Shown here: positions 33,479 to 42,115 of the stretch, one piece after another
Layout of the letters: every line of letters begins with the position of its first letter
Position numbering within the stretch: position 1 is the stretch's first letter
Assembly (NCBI RefSeq): GCF_009914055.1
Contig: NZ_CP028271.1
Coordinates: forward strand, 3,782,001 to 3,846,000
Length of the DNA stretch: 64,000 nucleotides
Source of the DNA: Mixta intestinalis
GTDB lineage: Bacteria > Pseudomonadota > Gammaproteobacteria > Enterobacterales > Enterobacteriaceae
Direction: 5' to 3'
The notes under the pieces: generated by a model
The model's database searches: none
What the model was told of the DNA's origin: nothing
What the model saw: only the letters and a program-made list of their open reading frames with translations
Position numbers and translations under genes: made by a program

Positions 33479-35140
33479 ATGAATCTCATGTATCTGGCGC
33501 AAAGCGGTTTGAGCTCGGCTCAATACGCGTTAAACGTAGTAGGCAATAACCTCAATAATGCCTATATCGAAGGATACAGCCGACAAAATATCGTGCTGGG
33601 CGAAGCGGGTGGTAAAACGACCGGTAACGGCTTTTTTGGCTATGGCGTACAGGTTAACGGCGTACAGCGCGCCTACGATGGATTCATTAATAATCAGCTG
33701 CGCACCTCTGGCACCGAATTCTGCGCGTTAGCCAGCCGCTATGAACAGCTAAAACAGATCGATAATATGCTGGGCGACAAGAGCAATAATATCTCTACTT
33801 CGCTCAACGGTATTTTCAGCGCACTGGAAAAAATCAGCAGCGATCCTGTCAGCATGGCTGCGCGCCAGGAAGCGATGTCGCAGTTTAAATCTACTGCCTA
33901 TCAGTTCCAGACGGCCGCCCGTACCCTGAACGGGCTGGAAAAAAGCACCAATACCCAGATTAACCAAACTGTCGATCAGATTAATTCCTGCGCTCAGGAA
34001 CTGGCGACGGTTAATGCCGCAATTTATAAAATCCATTCCCAGACCGGCGGTCAGCCTGCCGATCTGTTGGATCAGCGCGATCGATTGCTGGACCAGCTCA
34101 GTGGTCTGGTGGGTATCAAAGTTGATGAAAACCTCTCGACCGGCGAAGTCAGCGTGGCGCTGTCAAACGGCCTGTCGCTGGTCAATGGCGATCGTTACAG
34201 CCAGCTGGAAACATCAACTTCCGATGCGAATCCGGCAAAGCTGGAAGTCTCTTATATCGATGCGTCTGGTAACAGCGTCAAGCTGGATGAAGACAAACTC
34301 AGCACCGGTACGCTGGGCGGCCTGTTTAAGTTCCGCAATGAAGATTTAGTTAGCGCCCGCAACCAGCTTAACCAGCTCGCTCTGCAAATGGGCAACCGTT
34401 TCAATGAGGTTAACCGCGCGGGCTGGGATATCGACGGTGAAAAAGGCGGCGATATTTTTAACATCGCCGATCCGGTAGCGCTGGTAAACCGCAATAACAG
34501 CGGCGATGCCACGCTGGATATCCGCTTTATCGAAGATAAAGATGGTAATAAAGCGATTGCCCAGGTGAAAGCGCAGGATTACAAAGTGGTTTACCAGGGG
34601 CCGGGCCAGGATGATTGGTTAATTACCGACAGTAGCGGAAAAGAAATTAAACCAACCATCGATAACGGGAAATTAAGCTTTGACGGTATCGTTATCGAAC
34701 CGCAGGGCACGCCGCAACCGGGTGACAGCTTTACTTTTAACCCGACCAGCGGGGCCGCTGAAAATATCGAAGTCGCGATCAAAAGTGGCGATCAGATTGC
34801 CGCTTCCAGCTCTGATAACGTTGATGAAGAAAGCAACAACGAAAATATTAAAAATCTGATCGCGATTAAAGATGAGGCGCTCATCGGCAAAGCCACAATA
34901 ACCGAAGCCTATGCCAGCCTGGTCAGCTCCGTTGGTTCCAGTACCAGCTCGCTGAAAGGAGACTGTACGGTCGCGTCCGATGTTTATGATCGCTATCTGG
35001 AAGAAAAACAGGGCGTATCGGGTGTTGATCCGATGGAAGAGTATATGAAGCTGCAAATGTATTCTCAGTTTTATCAGGCTAATGCACAGGTCCTGCAAAC
35101 GGCGACCACTATTTTTGATTCGCTGTTAAGTATCCGTTAA
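33479..35140 (+). CDS. flgK: Hook-filament junction protein FlgK
   Basis: First junction protein (HAP1), 553 residues. The N-terminus has MYLAQSGLSSAQYALNVVGN and NNAYIEGYSRQ; the C-terminus has EEYMKLQMYSQFYQANAQVL followed by an axial helix. The middle region (about 330-450) is the variable outer domain. It has its own FliA promoter and is followed by flgL after 54 bp. FlgN is its chaperone. Confidence 0.95.
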   Translation: MNLMYLAQSGLSSAQYALNVVGNNLNNAYIEGYSRQNIVLGEAGGKTTGNGFFGYGVQVNGVQRAYDGFINNQLRTSGTEFCALASRYEQLKQIDNMLGDKSNNISTSLNGIFSALEKISSDPVSMAARQEAMSQFKSTAYQFQTAARTLNGLEKSTNTQINQTVDQINSCAQELATVNAAIYKIHSQTGGQPADLLDQRDRLLDQLSGLVGIKVDENLSTGEVSVALSNGLSLVNGDRYSQLETSTSDANPAKLEVSYIDASGNSVKLDEDKLSTGTLGGLFKFRNEDLVSARNQLNQLALQMGNRFNEVNRAGWDIDGEKGGDIFNIADPVALVNRNNSGDATLDIRFIEDKDGNKAIAQVKAQDYKVVYQGPGQDDWLITDSSGKEIKPTIDNGKLSFDGIVIEPQGTPQPGDSFTFNPTSGAAENIEVAIKSGDQIAASSSDNVDEESNNENIKNLIAIKDEALIGKATITEAYASLVSSVGSSTSSLKGDCTVASDVYDRYLEEKQGVSGVDPMEEYMKLQMYSQFYQANAQVLQTATTIFDSLLSIR

Positions 35141-35194
35141 TTCATTGCCTGCAAAAGAAAAAGGCTGTCAATAAGAGCGCGAAAAGGAAAAAAT

Positions 35195-36118
35195 ATGCGA
35201 ATTAGCTCACTTTATCAGTATCAGAGCCAAATCGATAAATTATCATCAGCGATGAATCGCTATCACGATGACTATACGCGTTTATCTTCTTTACAGATGA
35301 TACTGAAACCTTCAGACGATCCGGCAGCCTCTTCTCAGGCAATTATTTATCAGAATTCTCTGGCGAAGCTGGAGCAATATGACACCGCGCGTCAGTATGC
35401 CGAAGATATGCTGGGTCAGCAGGATAACGTCCTGAACTCCGTCAGCAATCTGTTAACTAAAAATCTGTCAGAGAAGATCGTTTCCGGCGGCAACGGCACC
35501 TATACGGCGGAAGACCGCGCGGCGCTGGCTCAGGAGCTGGAAGGTATTCGTAATAACCTGATGGATCTGGCTAACAGCCGCAACAGTAACGGGCGCTATA
35601 TCTTTGCCGGTTATAACACCGGTAAAGCACCTTTCGAGCAGGATGGTACTTACGTCGGCGGCACAACGCCGATGACGCAGCGGGTGGCAGACAGCACCGA
35701 CATGCAGGTGACTTTTACCGGCGATGACGTTTTCCTTTCCGGCTCAGAACACGATCTTTTTACCGCGCTGGATAATGCCATTACCGCGCTGCGTGAACCG
35801 ATCGACGATGATGCCGGACGTGAAAAACTTCAGCAGACGCTGGATAAGTCCAATATCGCTATCAAGAAGAATATCGATAATTTAGGTAAGGTGCAGGCGT
35901 CAATAGGGACGAACCTGCAACAGCTGGAAATGCTGGGACTCAGTTCCGAAACTAACAAAATTGATCTTCAGACGCGTCTGGAAGAAACACTGGGCAACGG
36001 TACTGATGCTTTTAGCACCATGGTTACTCAGTCAAAATTATCTGAATTCGCTTTGCAATCTTCTTTTATGGTGTTTCAGTCCATGCAGCAATTGTCGCTC
36101 TTTAACATGCTACGCTAA
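35195..36118 (+). CDS. flgL: Hook-filament junction protein FlgL
   Basis: Second junction protein (HAP3), 307 residues, flagellin-like at both ends. It begins MRISSLYQYQSQIDKLSSAM and has the family pieces LKPSDDPAASSQAIIYQ and NSNGRYIFAGYNTGKAPF. The C-terminal SSFMVFQSMQQLSLFNMLR ends as expected. RBS GAAAAGGA lies before the ATG. It is transcribed with flgK; a chemoreceptor gene follows. Confidence 0.95.
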   Translation: MRISSLYQYQSQIDKLSSAMNRYHDDYTRLSSLQMILKPSDDPAASSQAIIYQNSLAKLEQYDTARQYAEDMLGQQDNVLNSVSNLLTKNLSEKIVSGGNGTYTAEDRAALAQELEGIRNNLMDLANSRNSNGRYIFAGYNTGKAPFEQDGTYVGGTTPMTQRVADSTDMQVTFTGDDVFLSGSEHDLFTALDNAITALREPIDDDAGREKLQQTLDKSNIAIKKNIDNLGKVQASIGTNLQQLEMLGLSSETNKIDLQTRLEETLGNGTDAFSTMVTQSKLSEFALQSSFMVFQSMQQLSLFNMLR

Positions 36119-36198
36119 GGCGTGAAGGGCTGTTAAGGAAGGACAGTCTACTCTTTACAACACAATAACAAGTCAGGCAGTAAGGTTAAGGATAATCT

Positions 36199-37857
36199 AT
36201 GCTCAAAAATATAAAAATTGCCACCGGCATTAATGCCGCTTTTTTTGCTTTTATTTTTTTACTGTTCGGCGTTCTGGGTTACGGCTATTACAGCGTCTCG
36301 CAATCCGATCAACATTTTAAGCAATTTGTCGCGTTGGGTGAAAGGTTCAGCCTGCTTAATACATCGGTCGATCATATTAACGATGCGCTGGAAACGCTTT
36401 ATTCATTAACCTTAACGGCAAGCGAAGGTAAACCGCTCGATCCACAGCTAACTACGCAATCCAAATCGTCGATTGCGCAGGCACAGACGGAATTAAGCCG
36501 TTTTATTGCGGCGGAACAGGGAACAACAACCGAAAGGGACAGCCTTGTTTTAAAGCAACGCGCGGATAAGCTGCTGACGCTTGCCGCGAAACGTTTAACG
36601 CAAATCAGCTATACCCACCAGGCGCTGGAGGATATAGAAAATATTTCAGCGGCGCGGGCAGAGTTTGATAGCGGGCTGGAACATTACCGCACGCAGTTTG
36701 GCATGCTGATAGCGCAGTTCGATCAGGAAGCGCATGAGCATCACTACCAGTACAACGTACTGGCAATTGCTGCGGGTATTGTCGCGATTGGTTTGATTAT
36801 CCTGATTCGTCTTTGGTTACGGCGTGAGCTGTTCCAGCGTCTGGAAAAAACGGTGGAAACCTTCCAGGTGATGGCAAGCGGCAGGCTGGATGAAGAAATT
36901 ACCGTTGGCGCAAATAATGAAATCGGCAAGATGTTTATCGAGCTGGAAAACCTTCGTCAGTGGGTAACGCAAACCGTTTCCGGGATTCGCAGCGGTGTTG
37001 ATCAGATCAATAGCGCCGCGCAGGAAATTATCAGCGGCAATAACGATCTCTCTTCCCGTACCGAAGAGCAGGCTTCCGCGCTACAGCAGACGGCGGCCAG
37101 TATGGAAGAATTGAAAATTACCGTTCGCCAGAATGCGGACAACGCGCACACCGCCCGCCAGCTGGCCGAAAGCGCCAGCGGCAGCGCCAAAAATGGCGGT
37201 GAGGTCATGGACGGCCTGGATGCAATCATGCGTAAGATTATTGTTAGCTCGCGTCAGATTGCCGATATCAACAGCGTGATTGACAGCATTGCCAACCAGA
37301 CCAATATTCTGGCGCTGAATGCCGCAGTTGAAGCCGCGCGAGCGGGTGAACAGGGACGCGGCTTTGCCGTTGTTGCTGGTGAAGTACGTAATCTGGCGAA
37401 GCGCAGCGCCGATGCGGCAAAAGAAATACGCATGCTGATTAATACCTGCGTTACGGATATGCATACCGGCTCGCAGGAAGTTGAGCAGGCGGGAACGGCA
37501 ATGCAAAATATTATTCAGTCTGTTACCCAAGTCACAGACATTATGTCGGAAATAGCCTCTGCCTCTGATGAACAGAGTTCCGGTATTAACCAAATCGCCC
37601 AGGCGGTAAATGAGCTGGATCTGGTAACGCAGCAAAATGCCACAATGGTGGAGCAGGCGGCAGCGGCGGCGTTAAATATGGAAGCTCATGCTGACTCATT
37701 GGGAAAAATGGTGGCGCATATTCGTCTGAAGGGAAGTGAAAATAAGACAAGGGTATTAAACAGGCCATTATTAAAATCACCGGTTAAGAGTGAGAAAAAG
37801 CGAAAAAAGACTGAGCTGGATCAAATTAAAATCGAGGATGAATGGGAAAGTTTTTAA
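36199..37857 (+). CDS. Methyl-accepting chemotaxis protein
   Basis: Transmembrane chemoreceptor of 552 residues. TM1 spans about 11-31, a helical periplasmic sensor about 32-186 (four-helix-bundle type), TM2 187-204, HAMP about 206-260, then the signalling domain with the hairpin tip IANQTNILALNAAVEAARAGEQGRG. The C-terminus ends EWESF, very close to the NWETF pentapeptide that tethers CheR and CheB in Tar and Tsr, so it can probably serve as a high-abundance, self-adapting receptor. The ligand cannot be told. It is the only receptor gene in this locus; tar and tap are absent next to cheW and cheR. Confidence 0.92.
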   Translation: MLKNIKIATGINAAFFAFIFLLFGVLGYGYYSVSQSDQHFKQFVALGERFSLLNTSVDHINDALETLYSLTLTASEGKPLDPQLTTQSKSSIAQAQTELSRFIAAEQGTTTERDSLVLKQRADKLLTLAAKRLTQISYTHQALEDIENISAARAEFDSGLEHYRTQFGMLIAQFDQEAHEHHYQYNVLAIAAGIVAIGLIILIRLWLRRELFQRLEKTVETFQVMASGRLDEEITVGANNEIGKMFIELENLRQWVTQTVSGIRSGVDQINSAAQEIISGNNDLSSRTEEQASALQQTAASMEELKITVRQNADNAHTARQLAESASGSAKNGGEVMDGLDAIMRKIIVSSRQIADINSVIDSIANQTNILALNAAVEAARAGEQGRGFAVVAGEVRNLAKRSADAAKEIRMLINTCVTDMHTGSQEVEQAGTAMQNIIQSVTQVTDIMSEIASASDEQSSGINQIAQAVNELDLVTQQNATMVEQAAAAALNMEAHADSLGKMVAHIRLKGSENKTRVLNRPLLKSPVKSEKKRKKTELDQIKIEDEWESF

Positions 37858-37976
37858 TCCACTGTCTTTCCAACGATTTGATTAGCTAAGCAACCCGGTA
37901 AAGTCATGAAAAAGGCGTTAATTAAGCGAATTACGCAAATTCGTAAGGCTTTATCGGGCTATGTTTACTCTGGACG

Positions 37977-38777
37977 ATGAAAGATAATCGGTATATTACC
38001 CATGACAGGATGGACGATGTCATTGTGAATGGATTATATACCCCAGAGGGTATGGTAGACAAAAACGCGCTATGGAAAAAATATGCTTTTTTGGTTCGGC
38101 ATGAAGCGTTAAGACTCCAGGTACGTTTGCCCGGTAGCGTAGAGCTTGATGATTTGGTACAGGCTGGCGCCATCGCCCTTCTCAATGCAATCGATCATTA
38201 CGATCCGAAAAAAGGGATCGTTTTTAGCACCTATATTACGCAGCGTATTCGCTGGGCATTGATTGATGAACTGCGTGAACGTGACTGGGTGCCTCGGCGT
38301 ATTCGTAGCAACGCCAGAGAAATAGCTGCGGTTATTCATCGTATTGAGCAGTCAACGGGAAAGGCGGCAAAAGAGGCCGACGTTGCGGCGGCGATGAATG
38401 TTTCGCTGGAAGAGTATCGACAAATGCTGACGGATACCAATACCAGTCAGATTTGTTCACTGGATGAGTTGCAGGAAGAACTGGCGGATCGCTTTGAGCA
38501 GCCTGATACGCAGCATGAAAAACTCAATCCGCTAAACGAAACGACTAAAATAAGGCTGGTCAGTAAAATCAGCGATGAAATCAAAAAGCTACCAGAAAGA
38601 GAACAGACGTTACTGAATCTCTATTATCAGCAAGAGCTGAATATGAAGGAAATTGGTGAGATTCTGGGAATAACGGAAACACGAGTAAGCCAGCTACACA
38701 GTCAGGCAGTAAAAAGATTACGTTCTCGATTACAGCCAAATGAGGAAATTGTTAAGAGTAGTAAGAAATTTCGCTAA
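37977..38777 (+). CDS. fliA: RNA polymerase sigma-28 factor FliA
   Basis: Sigma factor for late flagellar and chemotaxis genes, held by FlgM. Region 2 is visible as LVRHEALRLQVRLPGSVELDDLVQAG, STYITQRIRWALIDELRERDWVPR, region 3 near ALSLEEYRQM-like residues, and region 4 at LPEREQTLLNLYYQQELNMKEIGE and RVSQLHSQAVKRL. From ATG 37977 it has 266 residues, with 16 extra N-terminal residues and a longer basic tail (SSKKFR) than E. coli FliA (239). A GTG at 38025 (VNGLYTPEGMVDK) aligns with the E. coli start and may be the true one; neither has a strong ribosome site. No fliZ follows. Confidence 0.93.
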   Translation: MKDNRYITHDRMDDVIVNGLYTPEGMVDKNALWKKYAFLVRHEALRLQVRLPGSVELDDLVQAGAIALLNAIDHYDPKKGIVFSTYITQRIRWALIDELRERDWVPRRIRSNAREIAAVIHRIEQSTGKAAKEADVAAAMNVSLEEYRQMLTDTNTSQICSLDELQEELADRFEQPDTQHEKLNPLNETTKIRLVSKISDEIKKLPEREQTLLNLYYQQELNMKEIGEILGITETRVSQLHSQAVKRLRSRLQPNEEIVKSSKKFR

Positions 38778-38855
38778 GTAGTAATTAAGTTGTTAACCAG
38801 CGGGCACTGTTTTCTGCGAATTTAATTCGCTGGTTAATGATAACTACGTTTTTTT
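38778..38855 (+). terminator. Probable terminator after fliA
   Basis: A long imperfect hairpin starts at the fliA stop: GTAGT/ACTAC (38778-38782 with 38843-38847) and TTAACCAGCG/CGCTGGTTAA (38793-38802 with 38828-38837), with an inner GCGAAT/ATTCGC stem. Seven Ts follow at 38849-38855. It would separate fliA from flhDC. Confidence 0.6.
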
Positions 38856-39231
38856 ATCTTACCCAAATTAGGCATTGTAACTTTGATAACCTGAAAGCTA
38901 ATAAGATAATTAAATGTAGATTAAAAAAACCTTGAAATGTGTTGGTTGGCTATATGATAATCGAGTGCCAAATAGGAAATGTCTTGAATATGCCAGCATC
39001 AGGAAATAGTCCTCCGGATGTTAAGGAAGGCAATTAACATCTCATATCAACGCCTTACTATTATTAGTGTCACCTTGCCTGACTTACCCAGCGCGTAAAT
39101 GCGAGTAATTACCGTCATTTACGTCTGAGGATAACATAGACATTCCATATTGTTTGGATCTTATCTATTGCTTGTTACCAAATCATAACAAGCAGGATTG
39201 TTTAACATGAACTCAATGTGGAATAGCGTAT
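38856..39231 (+). promoter_or_regulatory. flhDC upstream and leader region
   Basis: No gene was seen in this 376-bp AT-rich stretch before flhD. It contains an 8-bp stem CGTAAATG/CATTTACG (39094-39101 with 39116-39123) and at least six GGA motifs (38977, 39002, 39016, 39025, 39129, 39195). GGA motifs in a long flhDC leader are where CsrA binds in E. coli. The promoter itself could not be placed with confidence. Confidence 0.45.
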
Positions 39232-39579
39232 ATGAACAAGCCAGATTCAAACGACCAGTTACAAAGTATCCATAATCTTAATCTTACCTATCTCCTTCTG
39301 GCGCAAAGACTTATTCGTGAAGATAAGTTTGCGGCAGGATTTCGTCTGGGGCTGGATACCAGCATTCTCGATACGCTTAGCGAACTTTCTTTGCCCCAAC
39401 TCATCAAGATGGCGTCAACCAGTCAGCTGATCTGTCGTCTGCGTGTAGATGATAAAGCGGTAATTGATTGTCTGACGAAAGCGTCACGTATTGACGCTCT
39501 GCAGCAAATACATACCGGCATTATATTGTCCACCGAACTGCTCAACTCACTCTCTGAGCAAAACCATCCAACCTGTTGA
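39232..39579 (+). CDS. flhD: Flagellar master regulator subunit FlhD
   Basis: With FlhC forms the FlhD4C2 activator of class II flagellar promoters. It is 115 residues long (E. coli 116-119). The core INxNLTYLLLAQRLIREDK region, LPQLIKMASTSQLICRLR and ALQQIHTGIILSTELLN match the family. The C-terminal tail is shorter than in E. coli and the internal part is rather diverged. It precedes flhC by 13 bp, and here lies between fliA and motA rather than far from fliA as in E. coli. Confidence 0.94.
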   Translation: MNKPDSNDQLQSIHNLNLTYLLLAQRLIREDKFAAGFRLGLDTSILDTLSELSLPQLIKMASTSQLICRLRVDDKAVIDCLTKASRIDALQQIHTGIILSTELLNSLSEQNHPTC

Positions 39580-39592
39580 TGGAAAAAGAATT

Positions 39593-40129
39593 ATGACTGA
39601 AAAAAGTATCCTGGATGAAATTAAAGAAGTTCAGATGGCGATGGAACTTATTTCCTTCGGTGCCAGAATGCAGGTGCTGGAAAGTGAGATTAGCTTAAGC
39701 CGCAGAAGACTATTAAGACTTTATAAAGAACTTCGTGGCTGCCCGCCGCCAAAAGGTATGCTGCCTTTTTCCGCCGAATGGTTTATGTCATGGGAACAGA
39801 ATATCCATTCATCGATGTTCTATAACATCTATCTTTTTATTAAAAAAACCGAAAACTGCCGTCCGATAGAAGCCTTAATTAAAGCCTATCGTCTTTACCT
39901 TGAGCAGTGTCCGGTTAAACCTGATGAAAAACCGGTGCTGGGATTAACCCGCGCCTGGACGCTGCTGCGCTTTATTGATTGCGGCATGATTGAGCGCACC
40001 TCATGTGTGGCCTGTCACGGTGGCTTTATTGTCACCCATGAACATGCCAAAGATCCATTTACCTGTAGTTTATGCAGCCCGCCGTCACGCGCGGCGAAGA
40101 AGTGCGAAAGCTATGACATTGCGGGTTGA
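39593..40129 (+). CDS. flhC: Flagellar master regulator subunit FlhC
   Basis: DNA-binding partner of FlhD (178 residues from MTEKSILDEIKEVQ; the frame extends upstream into flhD without support). The block YKELRGCPPPKGMLPFSAEW and LEQCP are highly conserved. Four cysteines of the zinc site are visible in TSCVACHGG and FTCSLCSPPSRA. The C-terminal tail is about 14 residues shorter than in E. coli. motA follows after 145 bp. Confidence 0.95.
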   Translation: MTEKSILDEIKEVQMAMELISFGARMQVLESEISLSRRRLLRLYKELRGCPPPKGMLPFSAEWFMSWEQNIHSSMFYNIYLFIKKTENCRPIEALIKAYRLYLEQCPVKPDEKPVLGLTRAWTLLRFIDCGMIERTSCVACHGGFIVTHEHAKDPFTCSLCSPPSRAAKKCESYDIAG

Positions 40130-40274
40130 TCACTCTCTAACGGGCTTTAGCGTTGATGACAAGAAGGACTGAATCGTTAATGGCGTATCTGCGGCATACG
40201 ATACGTCAGCGCCTGCAACGCGCTTTATCCGCAGTAAAAGAATTAAACAGGCGTTTCGGTACTAAGGAGTTAGC

Positions 40275-41165
40275 GTGCTGGTTATTTTAGGTTATGTGGT
40301 TGTTTTTGCCACCGTCTTTGGTGGGTTTGTTATTTCTGGCGGACAGCTTGGGGCGCTCTACCAGCCAACTGAACTTCTGATTATCGGCGGGGCAGGTGTG
40401 GGCGCCTTTATTGTCGGCAATAACGGCAAAGCTATATCCGCAACGATGAAGGCTTTTCCGATCCTGTTTAAAGGGTCGCAATATAACAAAGCGCTTTATA
40501 TGGATTTAATGGCGCTGATGTTTCTGTTGCTTGCTAAAGCCAGACAGAACGGCATGATGTCGCTGGAAAACGATATCGAAGAGCCGCAAAACAGCCCGAT
40601 ATTTTCTGCCTATCCACGCCTGCTTGGCGATACGCTGCTAATGAACTTCGTCGTGGATTATCTGCGCCTGATGATCAGCGGCAATATGAGTACGCATGAA
40701 GTTGAAGCGCTTATGGATGAAGAGATTGAAACCTGCGAGCACGAGCTGGATGTTCCTGCCAGCAGCCTGAACGCCGTAGGTGACGCCTTCCCCGCCTTTG
40801 GTATCGTTGCGGCGGTAATGGGCGTTGTAAATGCGCTGGCGGCAGCCGATCGTCCCGCCGCCGAACTGGGCGAATTGATCGCGCATGCTATGGTAGGCAC
40901 CTTCCTCGGTATTCTGCTGGCCTATGGCTTTATTCTGCCGCTGGCCGCGCTGCTGCGTCAGAAAAGCAGTGAAAAAATCAAAATGTTTCAGTGCATTAAA
41001 GTGACGCTACTCTCCAGCATGAACGGCTACGCACCGCAGATCGCGATTGAATTTGGGCGTAAAATCCTTTACTCCACCGAGCGTCCTACCTTCCTGGAAC
41101 TGGAAGAGCATGTCCGACAGGTGAAATCTGCCGCCACTAACGCCTCCGAAGGCGGCGCGCCATGA
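40275..41165 (+). CDS. motA: Flagellar stator protein MotA
   Basis: Proton-channel stator subunit (296 residues, E. coli 295). Four membrane segments (about 1-20, 33-50, 170-190, 200-220) are present. The torque-loop charges Arg90 and Glu98 and the channel Pro173 (DAFPAFGIVAAVMGVV) fall at the E. coli positions. It starts with an AAGGAG ribosome site and overlaps motB by 4 bp. A clear FliA promoter was not found upstream; TAAT-N15-TACGATAC near 40180-40205 is the nearest and is weak. Confidence 0.96.
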   Translation: MLVILGYVVVFATVFGGFVISGGQLGALYQPTELLIIGGAGVGAFIVGNNGKAISATMKAFPILFKGSQYNKALYMDLMALMFLLLAKARQNGMMSLENDIEEPQNSPIFSAYPRLLGDTLLMNFVVDYLRLMISGNMSTHEVEALMDEEIETCEHELDVPASSLNAVGDAFPAFGIVAAVMGVVNALAAADRPAAELGELIAHAMVGTFLGILLAYGFILPLAALLRQKSSEKIKMFQCIKVTLLSSMNGYAPQIAIEFGRKILYSTERPTFLELEEHVRQVKSAATNASEGGAP

Positions 41166-42094
41166 GTAAAGAAAAACATCCTGTCATTATCGTTCGCAAG
41201 CGTAAAAAAGGCGGGCACGGCCACCACGGCGGCTCGTGGAAAATCGCTTACGCTGACTTTATGACGGCGATGATGGCTTTCTTTCTGGTGATGTGGCTGA
41301 TTGCGAACAGTACGCCGCAGCAGCGTCACAAAATTGCCGAATATTTCCAAATGCCGCTACGCGTGGCGCTGACGCAGGGTAGCCAGGTCAGCATGAGCGA
41401 CAGCATGATTCCAGGCGGCGGCGAGGATATGGAAAAGAAAGAAGGCGAGGTGAAAAAATCTCGCCCGCGTGATGCGGAGAATGATAAAGACCTCAAGCGC
41501 CTGAAGAAAACGCGCAATCGCCTCCAGAGCATGATTAAAAGCGATCCGCGTTTAAGTAACTTCCAGTCAAACCTGCGGCTTCAGTTAACGGAAAATGGTC
41601 TGCTGATACAGATTATCGACAGTCAGGATCGCCCGATGTTTAAGCTGGGCAGTAAAGAACTGGAAGGACATCTGAAGATTATTTTCGATACGCTGGTGCC
41701 GCTGCTGAATCAGCTGCCGAATCGCATCAGTCTGACCGGCCATACGGATTCGCTGCGCTATGCCAACGGCAACGTGGGATACAGCAACTGGGAGCTTTCC
41801 GCCGATCGCGCTAATGCTTCACGTCGGGCATTAATTAGCGCGGGCCTTTCACCAGATAAATTCCTGCGGGTGATTGGGACAGCCGATTCCATGGTGCTGG
41901 ATAATACCGCGCCGGATAGTCCAATTAACCGCCGCATTAGTATTCTGGTGCTCACCCAGAATAAAGCAAAAGCCATTATCAGGGATGATAACTTAATCCA
42001 AAACGTCGCTGAAAATGAATCGCTCGAAGCGATCAAATCTGAATTAAAAATGACGCCTCAACCCGTTGAGGCTGCCGCCGCGCTTGCGAATTAA
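41162..42094 (+). CDS. motB: Flagellar stator protein MotB
   Basis: Stator subunit anchored to peptidoglycan (310 residues). A basic N-terminus precedes the single membrane segment (about 28-48), which holds the proton-carrying Asp32 (YADFMTAMMAFFLVMW). A plug/linker follows, then the OmpA-like domain (about 150-270) with LTGHTDSLRYANGNVGYSNW. It overlaps motA by ATGA and precedes cheA by 21 bp. Confidence 0.96.
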   Translation: MSKEKHPVIIVRKRKKGGHGHHGGSWKIAYADFMTAMMAFFLVMWLIANSTPQQRHKIAEYFQMPLRVALTQGSQVSMSDSMIPGGGEDMEKKEGEVKKSRPRDAENDKDLKRLKKTRNRLQSMIKSDPRLSNFQSNLRLQLTENGLLIQIIDSQDRPMFKLGSKELEGHLKIIFDTLVPLLNQLPNRISLTGHTDSLRYANGNVGYSNWELSADRANASRRALISAGLSPDKFLRVIGTADSMVLDNTAPDSPINRRISILVLTQNKAKAIIRDDNLIQNVAENESLEAIKSELKMTPQPVEAAAALAN

Positions 42095-42115
42095 ATCAGG
42101 GTAAGGTTAAAAAAT

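Noticed and set aside
37945..37965. CCCGATAA on the minus strand just before fliA
   Set aside because: No gene lies in that direction and no -35 element is at the right distance.
40176..40206. TAAT-N15-TACGATAC before motA as a FliA promoter
   Set aside because: The -10 matches only CGATA and the -35 is poor. It was kept out of the feature list though a late promoter is expected here.
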